64,000 nucleotides of DNA from Pseudomonadota bacterium (GCA_029782295.1 JAKOVB010000168.1:1-64000), one strand, 5' to 3'; shown: positions 19,675 through 28,891, counted from the first letter of the stretch. Made by a program: numbers and translations. The notes: generated by a model not told the origin, from the sequence alone.

Positions 19675-20358
19675 ATGAAAATTCTCGCCCTCGATACTTC
19701 TACCGAATTCCTTTCGCTTGCCTTGTGGCAGGACGGGGTGTTGGCCGTGCGCGAACTGCTGGCAGGACAAAGGCACTCGGAAATGGTGCTGCCGCTGGTG
19801 CGGGAAATGCTGGATGAAGCAGGGTTGCAATTGACGGGCCTCGACGGCATCGCGTTTGGCATGGGGCCGGGGTCGTTTACCGGCCTGCGCATTGGGTGCG
19901 GCGTGGCGCAGGGGCTGGCATTCGGGGCTGGCCTGCCGGTGGTGGGAGTCTGCACGCTGGAGGCGCTGGCGCAACAGGCGGGGGCGGCCCGTGTGGTTGC
20001 GTGCCTCGATGCGCGGATGAATGAGGTATATCACGCGGCATATGAACGCGATGGAGAAGGCTGGCGCGAAGTGATTGCGCCGGGGCTATATCCGCCGCCG
20101 CAGGTGCCGCCGATCGAAGGCGCTGGCTGGTGTGCCATCGGTAGCGGCTGGGATGTATTCGGAGAAACACTGGATACGGTATACGGTGCGCAGGTGTCGA
20201 AGAGGGTGGCCGGGGCTTTCCCGCTGGCGCGGCATATGGCTGAACTGGCTGCGCCACGTTTTGCGAATGGTGAGGGCAGGCTGCCGCACGAAGCGGCGCC
20301 GCTGTATGTGCGTAACAAGGTGGCGTTCACCATCAAGGAACGCGAGGCCAGCAAGTGA
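19675..20358 (+). CDS. tsaB: tRNA threonylcarbamoyladenosine biosynthesis protein TsaB
   Basis: TsaB partners TsaD and TsaE in making t6A at position 37 of ANN-decoding tRNAs. The 227-residue protein has the ASKHA-fold N-terminus ILALDTSTEFLSLALWQDGV, the motif GMGPGSFTGLRIGCGVAQGL and QRHSEMVLPLVREML. It overlaps rimI by 4 bp (GTGA), a frequent bacterial pairing. Confidence 0.94.
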   Translation: MKILALDTSTEFLSLALWQDGVLAVRELLAGQRHSEMVLPLVREMLDEAGLQLTGLDGIAFGMGPGSFTGLRIGCGVAQGLAFGAGLPVVGVCTLEALAQQAGAARVVACLDARMNEVYHAAYERDGEGWREVIAPGLYPPPQVPPIEGAGWCAIGSGWDVFGETLDTVYGAQVSKRVAGAFPLARHMAELAAPRFANGEGRLPHEAAPLYVRNKVAFTIKEREASK

Positions 20359-20816
20359 GTGCTCAGCTCAAGCCCGGCGTGGTCTACCGTCCGATGCAGG
20401 AAGAGGATCTCGACGCCGTGATGGCGATTGAGCCCACGATTTATTCCCACCCATGGTCGCGCGGCAATTTTGCCGATTCGCTGAAATCCGGCTATAGCTG
20501 CTGGGTGGTCGAGCTGGACGGCGAATTGATCGGCTACGGTGCCCTGATGATGGTACTGGACGAAGCGCACCTGCTCAATATCAGCATTGCAAGCGCTTGG
20601 CAGGGTCGCGGTTTCGGACGCGAGTTGCTGGCACATTTTATTGACGTGGCACGGCGTCACGGTGGGCAGATGATGTTTCTTGAGGTGCGGCCCTCCAATA
20701 CATCGGCGATCGGGCTGTATGAGAGCATGGGCTTCAACGAATTCTCAGTCCGCAAGGGTTATTACCCTGCCGAGAACGGTCGCGAAGATGCGATTCTGAT
20801 GGGGCTCGCGCTATGA
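20355..20816 (+). CDS. rimI: Ribosomal-protein-alanine acetyltransferase RimI
   Basis: A 153-residue GNAT acetyltransferase; RimI acetylates the N-terminal alanine of S18. The acetyl-CoA motif is SIASAWQGRGFGRELLAHFI, followed by EVRPSNTSAIGLYESMGFNE. It starts with GTG overlapping the tsaB stop and itself overlaps the next gene by 4 bp, so the three genes are coupled. Confidence 0.92.
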   Translation: MSAQLKPGVVYRPMQEEDLDAVMAIEPTIYSHPWSRGNFADSLKSGYSCWVVELDGELIGYGALMMVLDEAHLLNISIASAWQGRGFGRELLAHFIDVARRHGGQMMFLEVRPSNTSAIGLYESMGFNEFSVRKGYYPAENGREDAILMGLAL

Positions 20817-21715
20817 CGCTGCCGCGTGAAGCCGTCCTGAAGGAACTGGAATTGCTGCCGGTGTGGCGTCGCCGCGCCACGGTCGCGGCGGTCGAGCCCG
20901 TGGTCGCGCGCGCCGCCGATGTGGTGCCGGCCGTTGCTGCCGTGATGGATGAGACGACCCCGCGAGTCGATGTCATGATGGATCAGATGCAGGCCCCGAC
21001 CGTGGTCGATATTCCTGTCGAGGCCTATGATGCATCGATGCCTGTCGAGGAAGCGGAGTTCATCCCGAACGAGGTGCTTGCGAAGCCGGATGTGGATGTG
21101 CCTCTGGGTGAAAGCCGGCGTGCCGCCATCATGCAAATGGACTGGGAAGCGCTGCGCGAATGCGTGGCCAACTGCCAGTCTTGCGCGCTGGCGGAAACAC
21201 GCACCCAGACCGTCTTCGGTGTGGGGGATCCGAATGCCGACTGGTTGCTGGTGGGGGAAGCGCCCGGTGCCGAGGAGGACAAGCGCGGTGAGCCTTTCGT
21301 CGGGCAGGCGGGCAAGCTGCTGGACAACATGCTGGCGGCGATCCAGTTGAAGCGTGGCGAGAAGGTTTATATCGCCAACGTGCTCAAGTGCCGCCCGCCG
21401 GAAAACCGCGACCCCCACGGCGAAGAAGTGGTGAAGTGCGATCCGTTCCTCAAGCGTCAGGTGGAGTTGATCCGGCCGAAGCTGATCGTGGCCATGGGGC
21501 GCTTCGCAGCGCAATCCATCCTGAATACCGACGCGGCCATCGGCGTGCTGCGCGGTAAGCTGCATGACTACCACGGGGTCCCCGTCGTCGTGACCTACCA
21601 TCCTGCTTACCTGTTGCGCAACCTGCCGGACAAAGCCAAGGCCTGGGAGGATCTTTGCTTTGCCCGCGCCACCATGCAGCAGTTGCAATCCACGGCAACG
21701 CCCCCATCTATCTGA
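20813..21715 (+). CDS. Family 4 uracil-DNA glycosylase (Fe-S)
   Basis: Residues about 105-300 form a type 4 uracil-DNA glycosylase, which removes uracil from DNA. The uracil pocket motif is [20 protein letters not shown] and a second motif is [15 protein letters not shown]. The four cluster cysteines are visible: two in CQSC, one in [10 protein letters not shown] and one in VVKCDPF. Residues 1-100 form an Ala/Val/Asp-rich extension of unknown role. In some bacteria this position holds a fusion to a DNA polymerase family subunit, which is not evident here. Confidence 0.88.
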   Translation: MTLPREAVLKELELLPVWRRRATVAAVEPVVARAADVVPAVAAVMDETTPRVDVMMDQMQAPTVVDIPVEAYDASMPVEEAEFIPNEVLAKPDVDVPLGESRRAAIMQMDWEALRECVANCQSCALAETRTQTVFGVGDPNADWLLVGEAPGAEEDKRGEPFVGQAGKLLDNMLAAIQLKRGEKVYIANVLKCRPPENRDPHGEEVVKCDPFLKRQVELIRPKLIVAMGRFAAQSILNTDAAIGVLRGKLHDYHGVPVVVTYHPAYLLRNLPDKAKAWEDLCFARATMQQLQSTATPPSI

Positions 21716-21741
21716 AACGAATCCAATACAAGGAGCACCAT

Positions 21742-22332
21742 ATGCGCAATTTCGTAACGGCTTTTCTTCTGACCGCTACCCTGGCCCTGTCCGGTTGCGG
21801 TTACAACACTTTCCAGGCCCAGGACGAAACCATCAATGCCGCTTGGGGCGAAGTGCTCAATCAATATCAGCGCCGTGCCGACCTGGTGCCCAACCTGGTC
21901 AATACCGTGAAGGGCTACGCCGAACATGAAAAGGACGTATTGGAGGCCGTGACCGCTTCCCGGGCCAAGGTTGGAAGCTTGCAGGTAACGCCGGAGCTGG
22001 TGAACGACGAACAGGCCTTTGCCAAATTCCAGGCCGCCCAGGGAGAGCTGACGTCGGCGCTTTCCAAGCTGATGGTAGTGGCGGAAAACTATCCTCAACT
22101 CAAGGCGGACGCCAATTTCCGTGACCTGCAAGCCCAGCTGGAAGGGACCGAGAATCGCATTACCGTGGCGCGCAACCGCTACATTGCGGCGGTGAAGGAC
22201 TACAACATCACCGTGCGTTCCTTCCCGAGCAACCTGACTGCGATGATGTTCGGATACAAGACCAAGCCATCTTTCACGGTCGAGAATGAAAAGGCCATCT
22301 CGACGGCGCCCAAGGTCGATTTCGGCAAGTAA
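21742..22332 (+). CDS. LemA family lipoprotein
   Basis: A 196-residue LemA family protein with a lipoprotein signal (LALSGCGYNTFQ, lipobox LSGC) and the helical LemA core (NQYQRRADLVPNLVNTVKGY; EHEKDVLEAVTASRAKV). An AAGGAG SD is 6 nt before ATG 21742; the frame stays open upstream, but that part overlaps the glycosylase. LemA family function is poorly known. It is followed by two TPM-domain genes, a common trio in proteobacteria. Confidence 0.9.
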   Translation: MRNFVTAFLLTATLALSGCGYNTFQAQDETINAAWGEVLNQYQRRADLVPNLVNTVKGYAEHEKDVLEAVTASRAKVGSLQVTPELVNDEQAFAKFQAAQGELTSALSKLMVVAENYPQLKADANFRDLQAQLEGTENRITVARNRYIAAVKDYNITVRSFPSNLTAMMFGYKTKPSFTVENEKAISTAPKVDFGK

Positions 22333-22341
22333 GTCGCCACC

Positions 22342-23178
22342 ATGCGCCGCTGGTTGTTTGCGCTACTGATCTGCCTGCTGCCCTGGATGGCGCAGGCAGA
22401 AGTCGAGATTCCGCCGCTGCAGCACCGTGTGACGGATCTGACCGGAACGCTGTCGTCTCAGCAGCAGGCCGACCTGGAAGCCAGGCTGGCGGCCTTCGAG
22501 GCGAAAAAAGGCAGCCAGATCGCCATTCTTCTGGTGCCGACAACCCAGCCTGAGGACATCGCTCAGTACGCCATTCGGGTCGTCGACGCCTGGAAGCTCG
22601 GGCGCAAAGGTGTCAACGATGGTGTGCTGGTGTTGCTGGCCAAGGATGATCACCGCTCCCGCATCGAGGTCGGTTATGGCCTGGAAGGCGCATTGCCGGA
22701 TGTGATCGCCAAGCGCATCGTCAGCGATGTCATGCGGCCTTACCTGAAGCAGGGTGACTTCTACGGCGCGTTGCAGGCCGGGGTGGAGAAAATCGAAGCC
22801 GTGATCGATGGCGAGCCGTTGCCGTCGGTTTCTCCGAAACAGAGCGACAGAGATGGCTTGGGTGATATTGCTAATAATTTTTTTCTCTTCGCGATTGGTG
22901 CGTTGGTTCTGGGTGTCTTTTTTAAGCAACTGCTTGGCAACGTGATGGGGTCGCTGGTGAACGCTGGGCTGGCCGGCATGCTTCTCTGGTGGCTGGGAAT
23001 CGTCTTGCCGTTCGCTATCATGTTCGCGGTCTTTGTGTTTTTTGCCACGCTGAGTGGGAATGGGCACTTTGGGGGCTATTCTCGCGGCGGATCAGGTGGT
23101 GGCGGATTCTCGGACGGGGGAGGGTTTTCTGGGGGTGGGGGCAGTTTCGGCGGCGGCGGTGCTTCGGGGGACTGGTAA
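22342..23178 (+). CDS. TPM-domain (YgcG-type) membrane-anchored protein
   Basis: A 278-residue protein with a signal peptide (residues 1-19, cleavage after AQA), a periplasmic TPM domain (about 25-160; HRVTDLTGTLSSQQQADLEA, IEVGYGLEGALPDVIAKRIV), two hydrophobic segments (about 175-235) and a Gly/Ser-rich tail ending FGGGGASGDW. The family is sometimes called TPM phosphatase from plant relatives; activity in bacteria is unproven. It starts 9 bp after lemA. Confidence 0.88.
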   Translation: MRRWLFALLICLLPWMAQAEVEIPPLQHRVTDLTGTLSSQQQADLEARLAAFEAKKGSQIAILLVPTTQPEDIAQYAIRVVDAWKLGRKGVNDGVLVLLAKDDHRSRIEVGYGLEGALPDVIAKRIVSDVMRPYLKQGDFYGALQAGVEKIEAVIDGEPLPSVSPKQSDRDGLGDIANNFFLFAIGALVLGVFFKQLLGNVMGSLVNAGLAGMLLWWLGIVLPFAIMFAVFVFFATLSGNGHFGGYSRGGSGGGGFSDGGGFSGGGGSFGGGGASGDW

Positions 23179-23679
23179 ATGGGCAAGATGAAACGCATCC
23201 TGAAACATCTTTTGTCGGGCCGTTGGCAGGTTTATCGTATGTTCCCTACTTCGGCGATGCGACGTATCGAAGAGGCGATTCGCGAAAGCGAGCGCTTACA
23301 TGATGGCGAGTTGCGCTTTGCTGTCGAGCACGGTCTGGAATGGCACCAGTTGTGGCACGGGGTGTCGCCCCGGGCACGTGCAATCGAGGTGTTTTCGCAG
23401 TTGCGGGTCTGGGATACCGAGCATAATTCCGGGGTGCTGATCTATCTGTTGCTGGCTGATCGTGATGTGGAAATTGTCGCGGACCGCGGGATGCATGCAC
23501 GTGTGGGTGATGAGGCCTGGCGAAGCATTTGCCAGGCCATGGAACAGCATTTTCGTCGTAACGAATTCGAGGAGGGCGTGCTAGCGGGTATCTCGGCGAT
23601 TACGTCGTTATTGCAGCACCACTTTCCTGCTGCGCCGGACAACCCCAATGAGATGCGAGATGCGCCGGTGGTGCTATAA
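23179..23679 (+). CDS. Second TPM-domain protein
   Basis: A 166-residue protein with a TPM-like fold (IRESERLHDGELRFAVEHGL; RAIEVFSQLRVWDTEHNSGV; DRDVEIVADRGMHARVGDEA). It has no signal peptide or clear membrane segment, so it may act in the cytoplasm, possibly with the preceding TPM protein. Its ATG directly follows the preceding stop, and it overlaps the next gene by 32 bp. Confidence 0.85.
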   Translation: MGKMKRILKHLLSGRWQVYRMFPTSAMRRIEEAIRESERLHDGELRFAVEHGLEWHQLWHGVSPRARAIEVFSQLRVWDTEHNSGVLIYLLLADRDVEIVADRGMHARVGDEAWRSICQAMEQHFRRNEFEEGVLAGISAITSLLQHHFPAAPDNPNEMRDAPVVL

Positions 23680-24271
23680 GGAAATCCTTGTTTTGTTGAT
23701 GATGCCGACGCTGGCATCTGCCGATCCTGCCGTGGTGACACGGCTTTTGCACCAGGATGCCAACCCGTCGAATTTCGAATTCTGCCATGGTGGAGGTTGT
23801 GCGATGATCGAACCGGTGGTGCTGACCGAAGAAAATTGGTCGGCGGTCGAGGCGCTGTTCGATCCTGAATCCGGAGCCGCGGATGAAGAACGTAGCCGTA
23901 TTGCGACTGCGATTGGATTGCTGGAGCAGTTCGTCGGACGCATGACCGGCACCAGCGGTGACCTCGGAGGGACTTTCGAGGGATTTGGGTTGCCCGGTCA
24001 ACTGGATTGCATCGACGAATCCACCAATACCACGAACTATCTGAAAATGATGCGTAATCGCGGGTTGCTGAAATTTCACGAGATTACCGACACGCATACT
24101 CGCGGCTATTTTCTCTATGGCTGGCCCCATACGGCAGCAGGGTTGCGCGAGACGGCTTCCGGTGCGATCCACATCGTGGATTCCTGGTTTTACGACAATG
24201 GTGAACCTGCAGTGATTTTGCCCTTGCAGCGCTGGAAGGAAGGATGGATGCCGGCACTTCTTCCGCATTGA
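23648..24271 (+). CDS. Exported protein of unknown function
   Basis: A 207-residue protein with a plausible signal peptide (EILVLLMMPTLASADP, cleavage near residue 25) and several cysteines (HGGGCAMIEP; GQLDCIDEST). I recognise no characterised domain. The C-terminal half (HTRGYFLYGWPHTAAGLRET; SGAIHIVDSWFYDNGEPAVI) looks like a conserved globular fold. The start overlaps the TPM gene; ATG 23660 is an alternative that gives a shorter signal peptide. It probably belongs to the lemA-TPM transcription unit. Confidence 0.65.
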   Translation: MRCEMRRWCYKEILVLLMMPTLASADPAVVTRLLHQDANPSNFEFCHGGGCAMIEPVVLTEENWSAVEALFDPESGAADEERSRIATAIGLLEQFVGRMTGTSGDLGGTFEGFGLPGQLDCIDESTNTTNYLKMMRNRGLLKFHEITDTHTRGYFLYGWPHTAAGLRETASGAIHIVDSWFYDNGEPAVILPLQRWKEGWMPALLPH

Positions 24272-24298
24272 TGGATTCCGACCAAGATGAGCCGAAGG

Positions 24299-24327
24299 CT
24301 GACTTTCGCGTTCTTTCCCTATAAAAT
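24299..24327 (+). promoter_or_regulatory. Predicted promoter for the cytochrome gene
   Basis: CTGACT (24299-24304) and TAAAAT (24322-24327) lie 17 bp apart, 73 bp before the cytochrome ATG. A short inverted repeat CCTTGCG-AA-CGCAAGG follows at 24333-24348 in the predicted leader. All are sequence matches only. Confidence 0.4.
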
Positions 24328-24400
24328 CCGACCCTTGCGAACGCAAGGCGCTTCTTCGCTGCACCGTTGCCAATTCTATTCTGAACAGACCGAGCCTCAC

Positions 24401-24880
24401 ATGAAATTGAACAAACTGGCACTGCTCTCCATTCTGCTCTGGCTTGCATTGGCAGGCGTTGCCGCTTGGTTCTTCGTGCATGGCCAGACTGCCCCGGGGA
24501 CAGATGGACGCAAGGTCGTCAAATTGTCGCCGCAAGAGCGGGCGCTTGTACTCATGGAAATGCGCGGCTTGCTGCAATCGACCCACGGGGTCATCGAGGG
24601 GCTCTCGAGGGAAGATCTTGCGCTGGTGGCAAAGTCGGCACGTGCCGGTGGGATGGCTGCCGCAGCAGACGTCAACCCCGCACTGATGGCCAAGCTTCCT
24701 CTTGAATTCAAGCAACTCGGCATGAGTGTCCACCAGGGGATGGATGACATCGCGATGGCAGCCGAGCAGGGTGAAAAAAGCACTGTTATTCTGCAGCGGA
24801 TGAGTAATCAACTAGCCAGGTGCGTTGCCTGCCATTCGGCATGGCAATTGCCGATGGATGCACCCGACGTGCCCCGATAA
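24401..24880 (+). CDS. Exported c-type cytochrome with C-terminal haem motif
   Basis: A 159-residue protein with an N-terminal hydrophobic signal or anchor (residues 6-25) and one CxxCH haem-attachment motif near the C-terminus (RCVACHSAW). A single haem site at the end of a mostly helical protein resembles the cytochrome c'/c556 group, although the match is not close. The partner and electron donor are unknown. I start at ATG 24401 because the preceding in-frame sequence lacks signal character. Confidence 0.75.
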   Translation: MKLNKLALLSILLWLALAGVAAWFFVHGQTAPGTDGRKVVKLSPQERALVLMEMRGLLQSTHGVIEGLSREDLALVAKSARAGGMAAAADVNPALMAKLPLEFKQLGMSVHQGMDDIAMAAEQGEKSTVILQRMSNQLARCVACHSAWQLPMDAPDVPR

Positions 24881-24907
24881 ATACATTTTAATCTGAAAGA
24901 TTTTTCT

Positions 24908-26614
24908 ATGCGTGCATCACAATTTTTCATATCTACCCTGAAAGAAGCGCCGGCAGAAGCAGAACTCGCCAGTCACAAGCTGATGGTGCGTGCAGGCCTC
25001 ATCAAGCGCCTCGGATCGGGCCTCTACAGCTGGATGCCCCTAGGCCTGCGCTCCCTGCGCAAGGTAGAAGCCATCGTGCGCGAAGAGATGAACAAGGCTG
25101 GTGCGCTGGAACTGCTGATGCCGGCCGTGACCCCGGCGGAACTGTGGCAGGAGACCGGCCGCTGGGACGTGTTCGGCCCACAGATGCTGAAGATCCGTGA
25201 CCGTCACGAGCGCGACTTTTGTTTTGGCCCCACGCACGAAGAAGTGATTACTGACATCGCCCGCAAGGAAATCCGCAGTTACAAGCAGTTGCCGATCAAT
25301 TTCTACCAGATCCAGAGCAAGTTCCGCGACGAAATCCGCCCGCGTTTCGGCGTGATGCGTGCTCGCGAATTCGTGATGAAGGACGCGTATTCCTTCCACA
25401 CCAGCAAGGCTTCGCTGGAAGAAACCTACGCGACCATGTACCAGACCTATTCCAACATCTTTACTCGCCTGGGCCTGAAGTTCCGTGCCGTTGCCGCCGA
25501 CACCGGCGCCATCGGCGGCACCGGTTCACATGAGTTCCATGTGCTGGCCGATTCGGGGGAGGACGCGATCGCCTTCAACCCGGCGTCTGATTATGCCGCT
25601 AACGTCGAAATGGCCGAGGCGCTGGCACCGGCAACCCCGCGCGCCGCCCCGACCGAAACCCTGCGTGACGTGGATACCCCGAAACAAACCACTTGCGAGG
25701 ATGTCGCAGAGTTGCTGGGCATCCCGCTGCAACGTACGGTCAAGCTAATTGCGGTCATGGCGGGCGACAAGCTCAACGTGCTGCTGATTCGCGGCGATCA
25801 CAGCCTGAATGAAGTGAAAACCACCAAGGTCGAGGGGCTTGCCGATTTCCGGTTTGCCACTGAAGCCGAGATTCGCGAGGCATTCAACTGTCCGCCGGGA
25901 TTCCTCGGCCCGGTCGGTCTGGATCGCAGCAAGATCCGCGTGATCGCCGATCGTACGGTCGCGGCTATGAGCGATTTCGTTTGCGGCGCCAACAAGCCGA
26001 AGTTCCACACGGCCGGCGTCAACTGGGGCCGCGACCTGCCGGAGCCAGAGGTGGTGGCGGATATTCGCAATGTCGTGGCAGGTGACCCTTGCTCAGATGG
26101 CAAGGGCACGCTGGAGATTTGCCGCGGGATCGAAGTCGGCCATGTGTTCCAGCTCGGCAACAAGTATTCAAAGGCCATGAACGCCACCTACCTGGACGAA
26201 AACGGCCAGACCCAGGTGATGGAAATGGGCTGCTACGGTATTGGCGTGTCGCGCATCATCGGTGCGGCGATCGAGCAGGGCAATGACGAACGCGGCATCA
26301 TCTTCCCGGCAGCCATCGCGCCGTTCACCGTGGCAATTGCCGCGATCGGATTTGACCGTAGCGATGCCGTGCGCGAAGCAGCGCTCAAGTTGCATGACGA
26401 ACTGCAGGCAGCCGGCGTCGACGTGCTGCTGGATGATCGCGGCGAGCGTCCGGGCGTCATGTTCGCCGATCTGGAACTGATCGGCATTCCGCATCGCATC
26501 ACCCTGGGGGACCGCGGCCTGAAGGAAGGCATGGTCGAGTACCAGGCCCGTACTGATGCCGAGTCGCGCAACCTGCCGCTCGACGGTATCGTGGAATTCG
26601 TCAAATCCCTCTGA
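24908..26614 (+). CDS. proS: Prolyl-tRNA synthetase (with editing domain)
   Basis: Charges tRNA-Pro. The 568-residue bacterial-type enzyme has class II motifs ([60 protein letters not shown]). An INS editing domain (about 225-400) hydrolyses Ala-tRNA-Pro, and the C-terminal anticodon-binding domain shows DERPGVMF-like [17 protein letters not shown]. Its stop overlaps the next ATG (TGATG). Confidence 0.96.
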   Translation: MRASQFFISTLKEAPAEAELASHKLMVRAGLIKRLGSGLYSWMPLGLRSLRKVEAIVREEMNKAGALELLMPAVTPAELWQETGRWDVFGPQMLKIRDRHERDFCFGPTHEEVITDIARKEIRSYKQLPINFYQIQSKFRDEIRPRFGVMRAREFVMKDAYSFHTSKASLEETYATMYQTYSNIFTRLGLKFRAVAADTGAIGGTGSHEFHVLADSGEDAIAFNPASDYAANVEMAEALAPATPRAAPTETLRDVDTPKQTTCEDVAELLGIPLQRTVKLIAVMAGDKLNVLLIRGDHSLNEVKTTKVEGLADFRFATEAEIREAFNCPPGFLGPVGLDRSKIRVIADRTVAAMSDFVCGANKPKFHTAGVNWGRDLPEPEVVADIRNVVAGDPCSDGKGTLEICRGIEVGHVFQLGNKYSKAMNATYLDENGQTQVMEMGCYGIGVSRIIGAAIEQGNDERGIIFPAAIAPFTVAIAAIGFDRSDAVREAALKLHDELQAAGVDVLLDDRGERPGVMFADLELIGIPHRITLGDRGLKEGMVEYQARTDAESRNLPLDGIVEFVKSL

Positions 26615-27204
26615 TGCGTCATCTGCTCGCCCTGCTGCTATTGTCCTACACCTTCTGTGCCGAGGCAGGGGCGCAGAAGGAGGAGGATCTGTCGGCCAAC
26701 GTCAGGTCGATGTTGCAGAAATCGATCAGTGACTCCGCACCGACACGGCTGGTGTTTAACAGCGAGCAGGAGGCCTATGCCTGGCTGGGGGAAATGTCCC
26801 GGCGCCTGGAGAAGCGCATTCCGGACCGGGACTTTCGCATCGACTTCCTCAAGACCGTTCACTATGAGGCTACCCGGGCAGGCCTGGATCCCCAGCTGGT
26901 ACTGGGCCTGATCCAGGTCGAAAGTGGCTTCAAGAAGTATGCAGTATCCCCGGTCGGCGCCCGCGGTTTCATGCAGGTCATGCCTTTCTGGGTCCGCCAG
27001 ATCGGCACGCCCGACCAGAACCTCTTTCACCTGCGGGTCAACCTGCGTTATGGATGTACCATCCTGCGCCACTATCTCGATATCGAGAAGGGCGACTTGT
27101 ACCGTGCATTGGGCCGCTACAATGGCAGCCTCGGTCAGCCGGAATATCCCAACATGGTAGTGGGCGCCTGGCGCAAATACTGGAGCTATCGGGCTGTCAT
27201 GTAA
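26614..27204 (+). CDS. Lytic transglycosylase, SLT domain
   Basis: A 196-residue exported protein with a signal peptide (residues 1-19) and an SLT-type muramidase domain (about 80-190). The catalytic glutamate is in LVLGLIQVESGFKKYAVSPV, followed by GARGFMQVMPFWVRQIG. It probably cleaves peptidoglycan during remodelling. It is coupled to proS by a 1-bp overlap. Confidence 0.88.
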   Translation: MRHLLALLLLSYTFCAEAGAQKEEDLSANVRSMLQKSISDSAPTRLVFNSEQEAYAWLGEMSRRLEKRIPDRDFRIDFLKTVHYEATRAGLDPQLVLGLIQVESGFKKYAVSPVGARGFMQVMPFWVRQIGTPDQNLFHLRVNLRYGCTILRHYLDIEKGDLYRALGRYNGSLGQPEYPNMVVGAWRKYWSYRAVM

Positions 27205-27261
27205 CAAGACGAGAATCCTTCTCGCCTTATCATTCCTCCCCGCCCTGATGACTGGAAATTT

Positions 27262-27284
27262 AATTGCACCAATTTGGTGCAATT
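27262..27284. promoter_or_regulatory. 23-bp palindrome matching the NtrC consensus
   Basis: AATTGCACCAA-T-TTGGTGCAATT is a perfect odd-centred palindrome containing TGCACC-N5-GGTGCA, the classical NtrC-binding pattern. It is centred 149 bp before the DUF1097 start. A partial match (TGCACC at 27338, no good right half) lies about 73 bp closer. I could not find a properly spaced sigma54 -24/-12 pair, so the activator role is inferred. Confidence 0.5.
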
Positions 27285-27421
27285 CTGTTTGCGTCGTGGA
27301 TTGAAGGCAGATACTATCTTCCTCGGCGGATTAAGATGCACCCACCAAATGGACGTTCAGATCCATCCCGCTGGTTTCTCCAATTAATTGTTTTACCAAC
27401 AAATTTCAAGGGAGGAAGTTC

Positions 27422-27943
27422 ATGTCTCAGTTAACTGCTTTATCTGTCAGTATTGCTGTGCTTGGTGCTGTTTGGGTGTTCCTGGCTCTGGGCCCCCTCG
27501 CCGGGTCTGTCCTGGTTTGGGCCGGTTTCATTGCCTGGGGTTGTTATTTCCATACCGGTGGCGATAACGCTGCACTTCAAAAAACCATGGTGGGGATGAT
27601 CTACGGCGCTGTGCTGGCCGGGATTGCGCTGTTCCTGGTCGTCAACAACCCGGTCGGTCTTCCGGCTGCTGTGGCCGCTCCGGTCTACGTGGGTGTGACG
27701 GTGTTCTTCCTCGTGATCGTTGCCAGCATCGGTATGCTCTCCGTAGTGCCGGCCAATGTGTACGGCTATGCCGCAACGGTGGCTTATGCGCTGCAAACGC
27801 CGACCGCTGACAATGTGGGACCGCTGGCCAGCCTGACCGCTGCCAACCTGACCAATCCGGTCCTGTTGCTGTCCCTGTCTTTCGTGCTGGGTGCAGTGTT
27901 CGGCATGATTTCCGGCAAGGTCGCCGGCATGCTGGGCAAGTAA
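27422..27943 (+). CDS. DUF1097 family inner-membrane protein
   Basis: A 173-residue protein made of five or six hydrophobic segments with few charged residues, matching the DUF1097 family (E. coli YcdZ). The distinctive part is FIAWGCYFHTGGDNAALQKT. Function is unknown. A strong GGGAGGAAG SD is 7-8 nt before ATG. It stands alone between an NtrC-like palindrome upstream and a terminator downstream, suggesting separate, perhaps nitrogen-related, control. Confidence 0.8.
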   Translation: MSQLTALSVSIAVLGAVWVFLALGPLAGSVLVWAGFIAWGCYFHTGGDNAALQKTMVGMIYGAVLAGIALFLVVNNPVGLPAAVAAPVYVGVTVFFLVIVASIGMLSVVPANVYGYAATVAYALQTPTADNVGPLASLTAANLTNPVLLLSLSFVLGAVFGMISGKVAGMLGK

Positions 27944-27983
27944 TCGCATCCCGGGTTTCCCCGGGTACGGTTGCGTGAATAAT

Positions 27984-28008
27984 CGGCGGGCATTGCCCGC
28001 CGTTTTTT
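27984..28008. terminator. Terminator shared by convergent genes
   Basis: CGGCGGGC (27984-27991) pairs with GCCCGCCG (27995-28002) around a 3-nt loop, followed by TTTTTT on the plus strand. It ends the DUF1097 transcript and abuts the end of the convergent gene at 28007. Confidence 0.88.
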
Positions 28009-28891
28009 ATTTGGTCTGGTCGGAAATCCGGAAGCCGTAATAGGTTCCGAATTCGCCCTCAGGCTCGTTGTAGACGAAGAACATCCCGTTGGTGAAGCCG
28101 TGGCCGTTATAGTGATTGTTTGCACGTAGTTTCAGAGATGCAGGCAGGAGACTTTTGCCGACGAACTTCCCGGACAGATCGAACACCAGTACGGCCTTGT
28201 GATCAACATCCAGTAACGCCAACTCTTCACCGGGGATGCCGGTAAAGGCGACCCAGTGATCGCTGATGTCATCGGTCCTGGCGCCGGCGGCAACCAGGTC
28301 CAGCTTGAACTCTCCGACGGGTTTGTCGCGGTCGAGTTTCACGATCAGGACACGGTCGCTACGCTCCTGCTTGGCATAGTACTGGTCTCGGCCCGGATCA
28401 TAGGTGGGGAAGGTCGAGGCGTCGCCAAACGCAGGATTAGGTTGTGCCAGAAGTTCAGTATCATTGCTAAGGGTGCCATCCTTGTTCATGACCAATGCGT
28501 ACACCCCCGTGTTCGGTGCGAAACCGACGTCACTGGATGCATTGTAAGTAACTGATTCAATACGGTTCTTATTCGGATTGAAATAGACTGAGCGGTTGCT
28601 CAGTCCTGGTTTTGCGCTTTGGATGAATTGCCCTTTGGCGTCATAGACATGAACCTGGGATTTCGATGCGATGATTCCGGATTCGTCCGCCATGGCCGTA
28701 AAGCCGCCATCTGCAACGATGTAGCGACTATAATTCGGTTCATAGGCCACCGTCATCGGTCTGGACGTTGGCTTGGCGGCCAGCGGGATGCGAATGCCCA
28801 TCTGCGCCTCAGGCAGCACCTGTGCCAGAACATTTGGGCTTGCGGAAACAAGAAGTGCGGCCAGCAGTGGCCAATATTGCATGTGTTTCAT
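28007..28891 (-). CDS. Exported protein of unknown function, possibly beta-propeller-like
   Basis: A 294-residue protein with a signal peptide (KHMQYWPLLAALLVSASPNV, cleavage after VLA). The mature part has repeated strand patterns (KSQVHVYDAKGQFIQSAKPG; ALLDVDHKAVLVFDLSGKFV), suggesting a propeller-like or lactonase-like fold, but no catalytic motif is recognisable. ATG 28891 is preceded by AGAGGA. It is divergent from the glycosyltransferase gene with a 77-bp gap. Confidence 0.7.
   Translation of the reverse strand: MKHMQYWPLLAALLVSASPNVLAQVLPEAQMGIRIPLAAKPTSRPMTVAYEPNYSRYIVADGGFTAMADESGIIASKSQVHVYDAKGQFIQSAKPGLSNRSVYFNPNKNRIESVTYNASSDVGFAPNTGVYALVMNKDGTLSNDTELLAQPNPAFGDASTFPTYDPGRDQYYAKQERSDRVLIVKLDRDKPVGEFKLDLVAAGARTDDISDHWVAFTGIPGEELALLDVDHKAVLVFDLSGKFVGKSLLPASLKLRANNHYNGHGFTNGMFFVYNEPEGEFGTYYGFRISDQTK

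Noticed and set aside
27285-27421. Sigma54 promoter before the DUF1097 gene
   Set aside because: I looked for GG-N10-GC downstream of the NtrC-like palindrome. The nearest pairs (for example around 27,325-27,340) have the wrong spacing.
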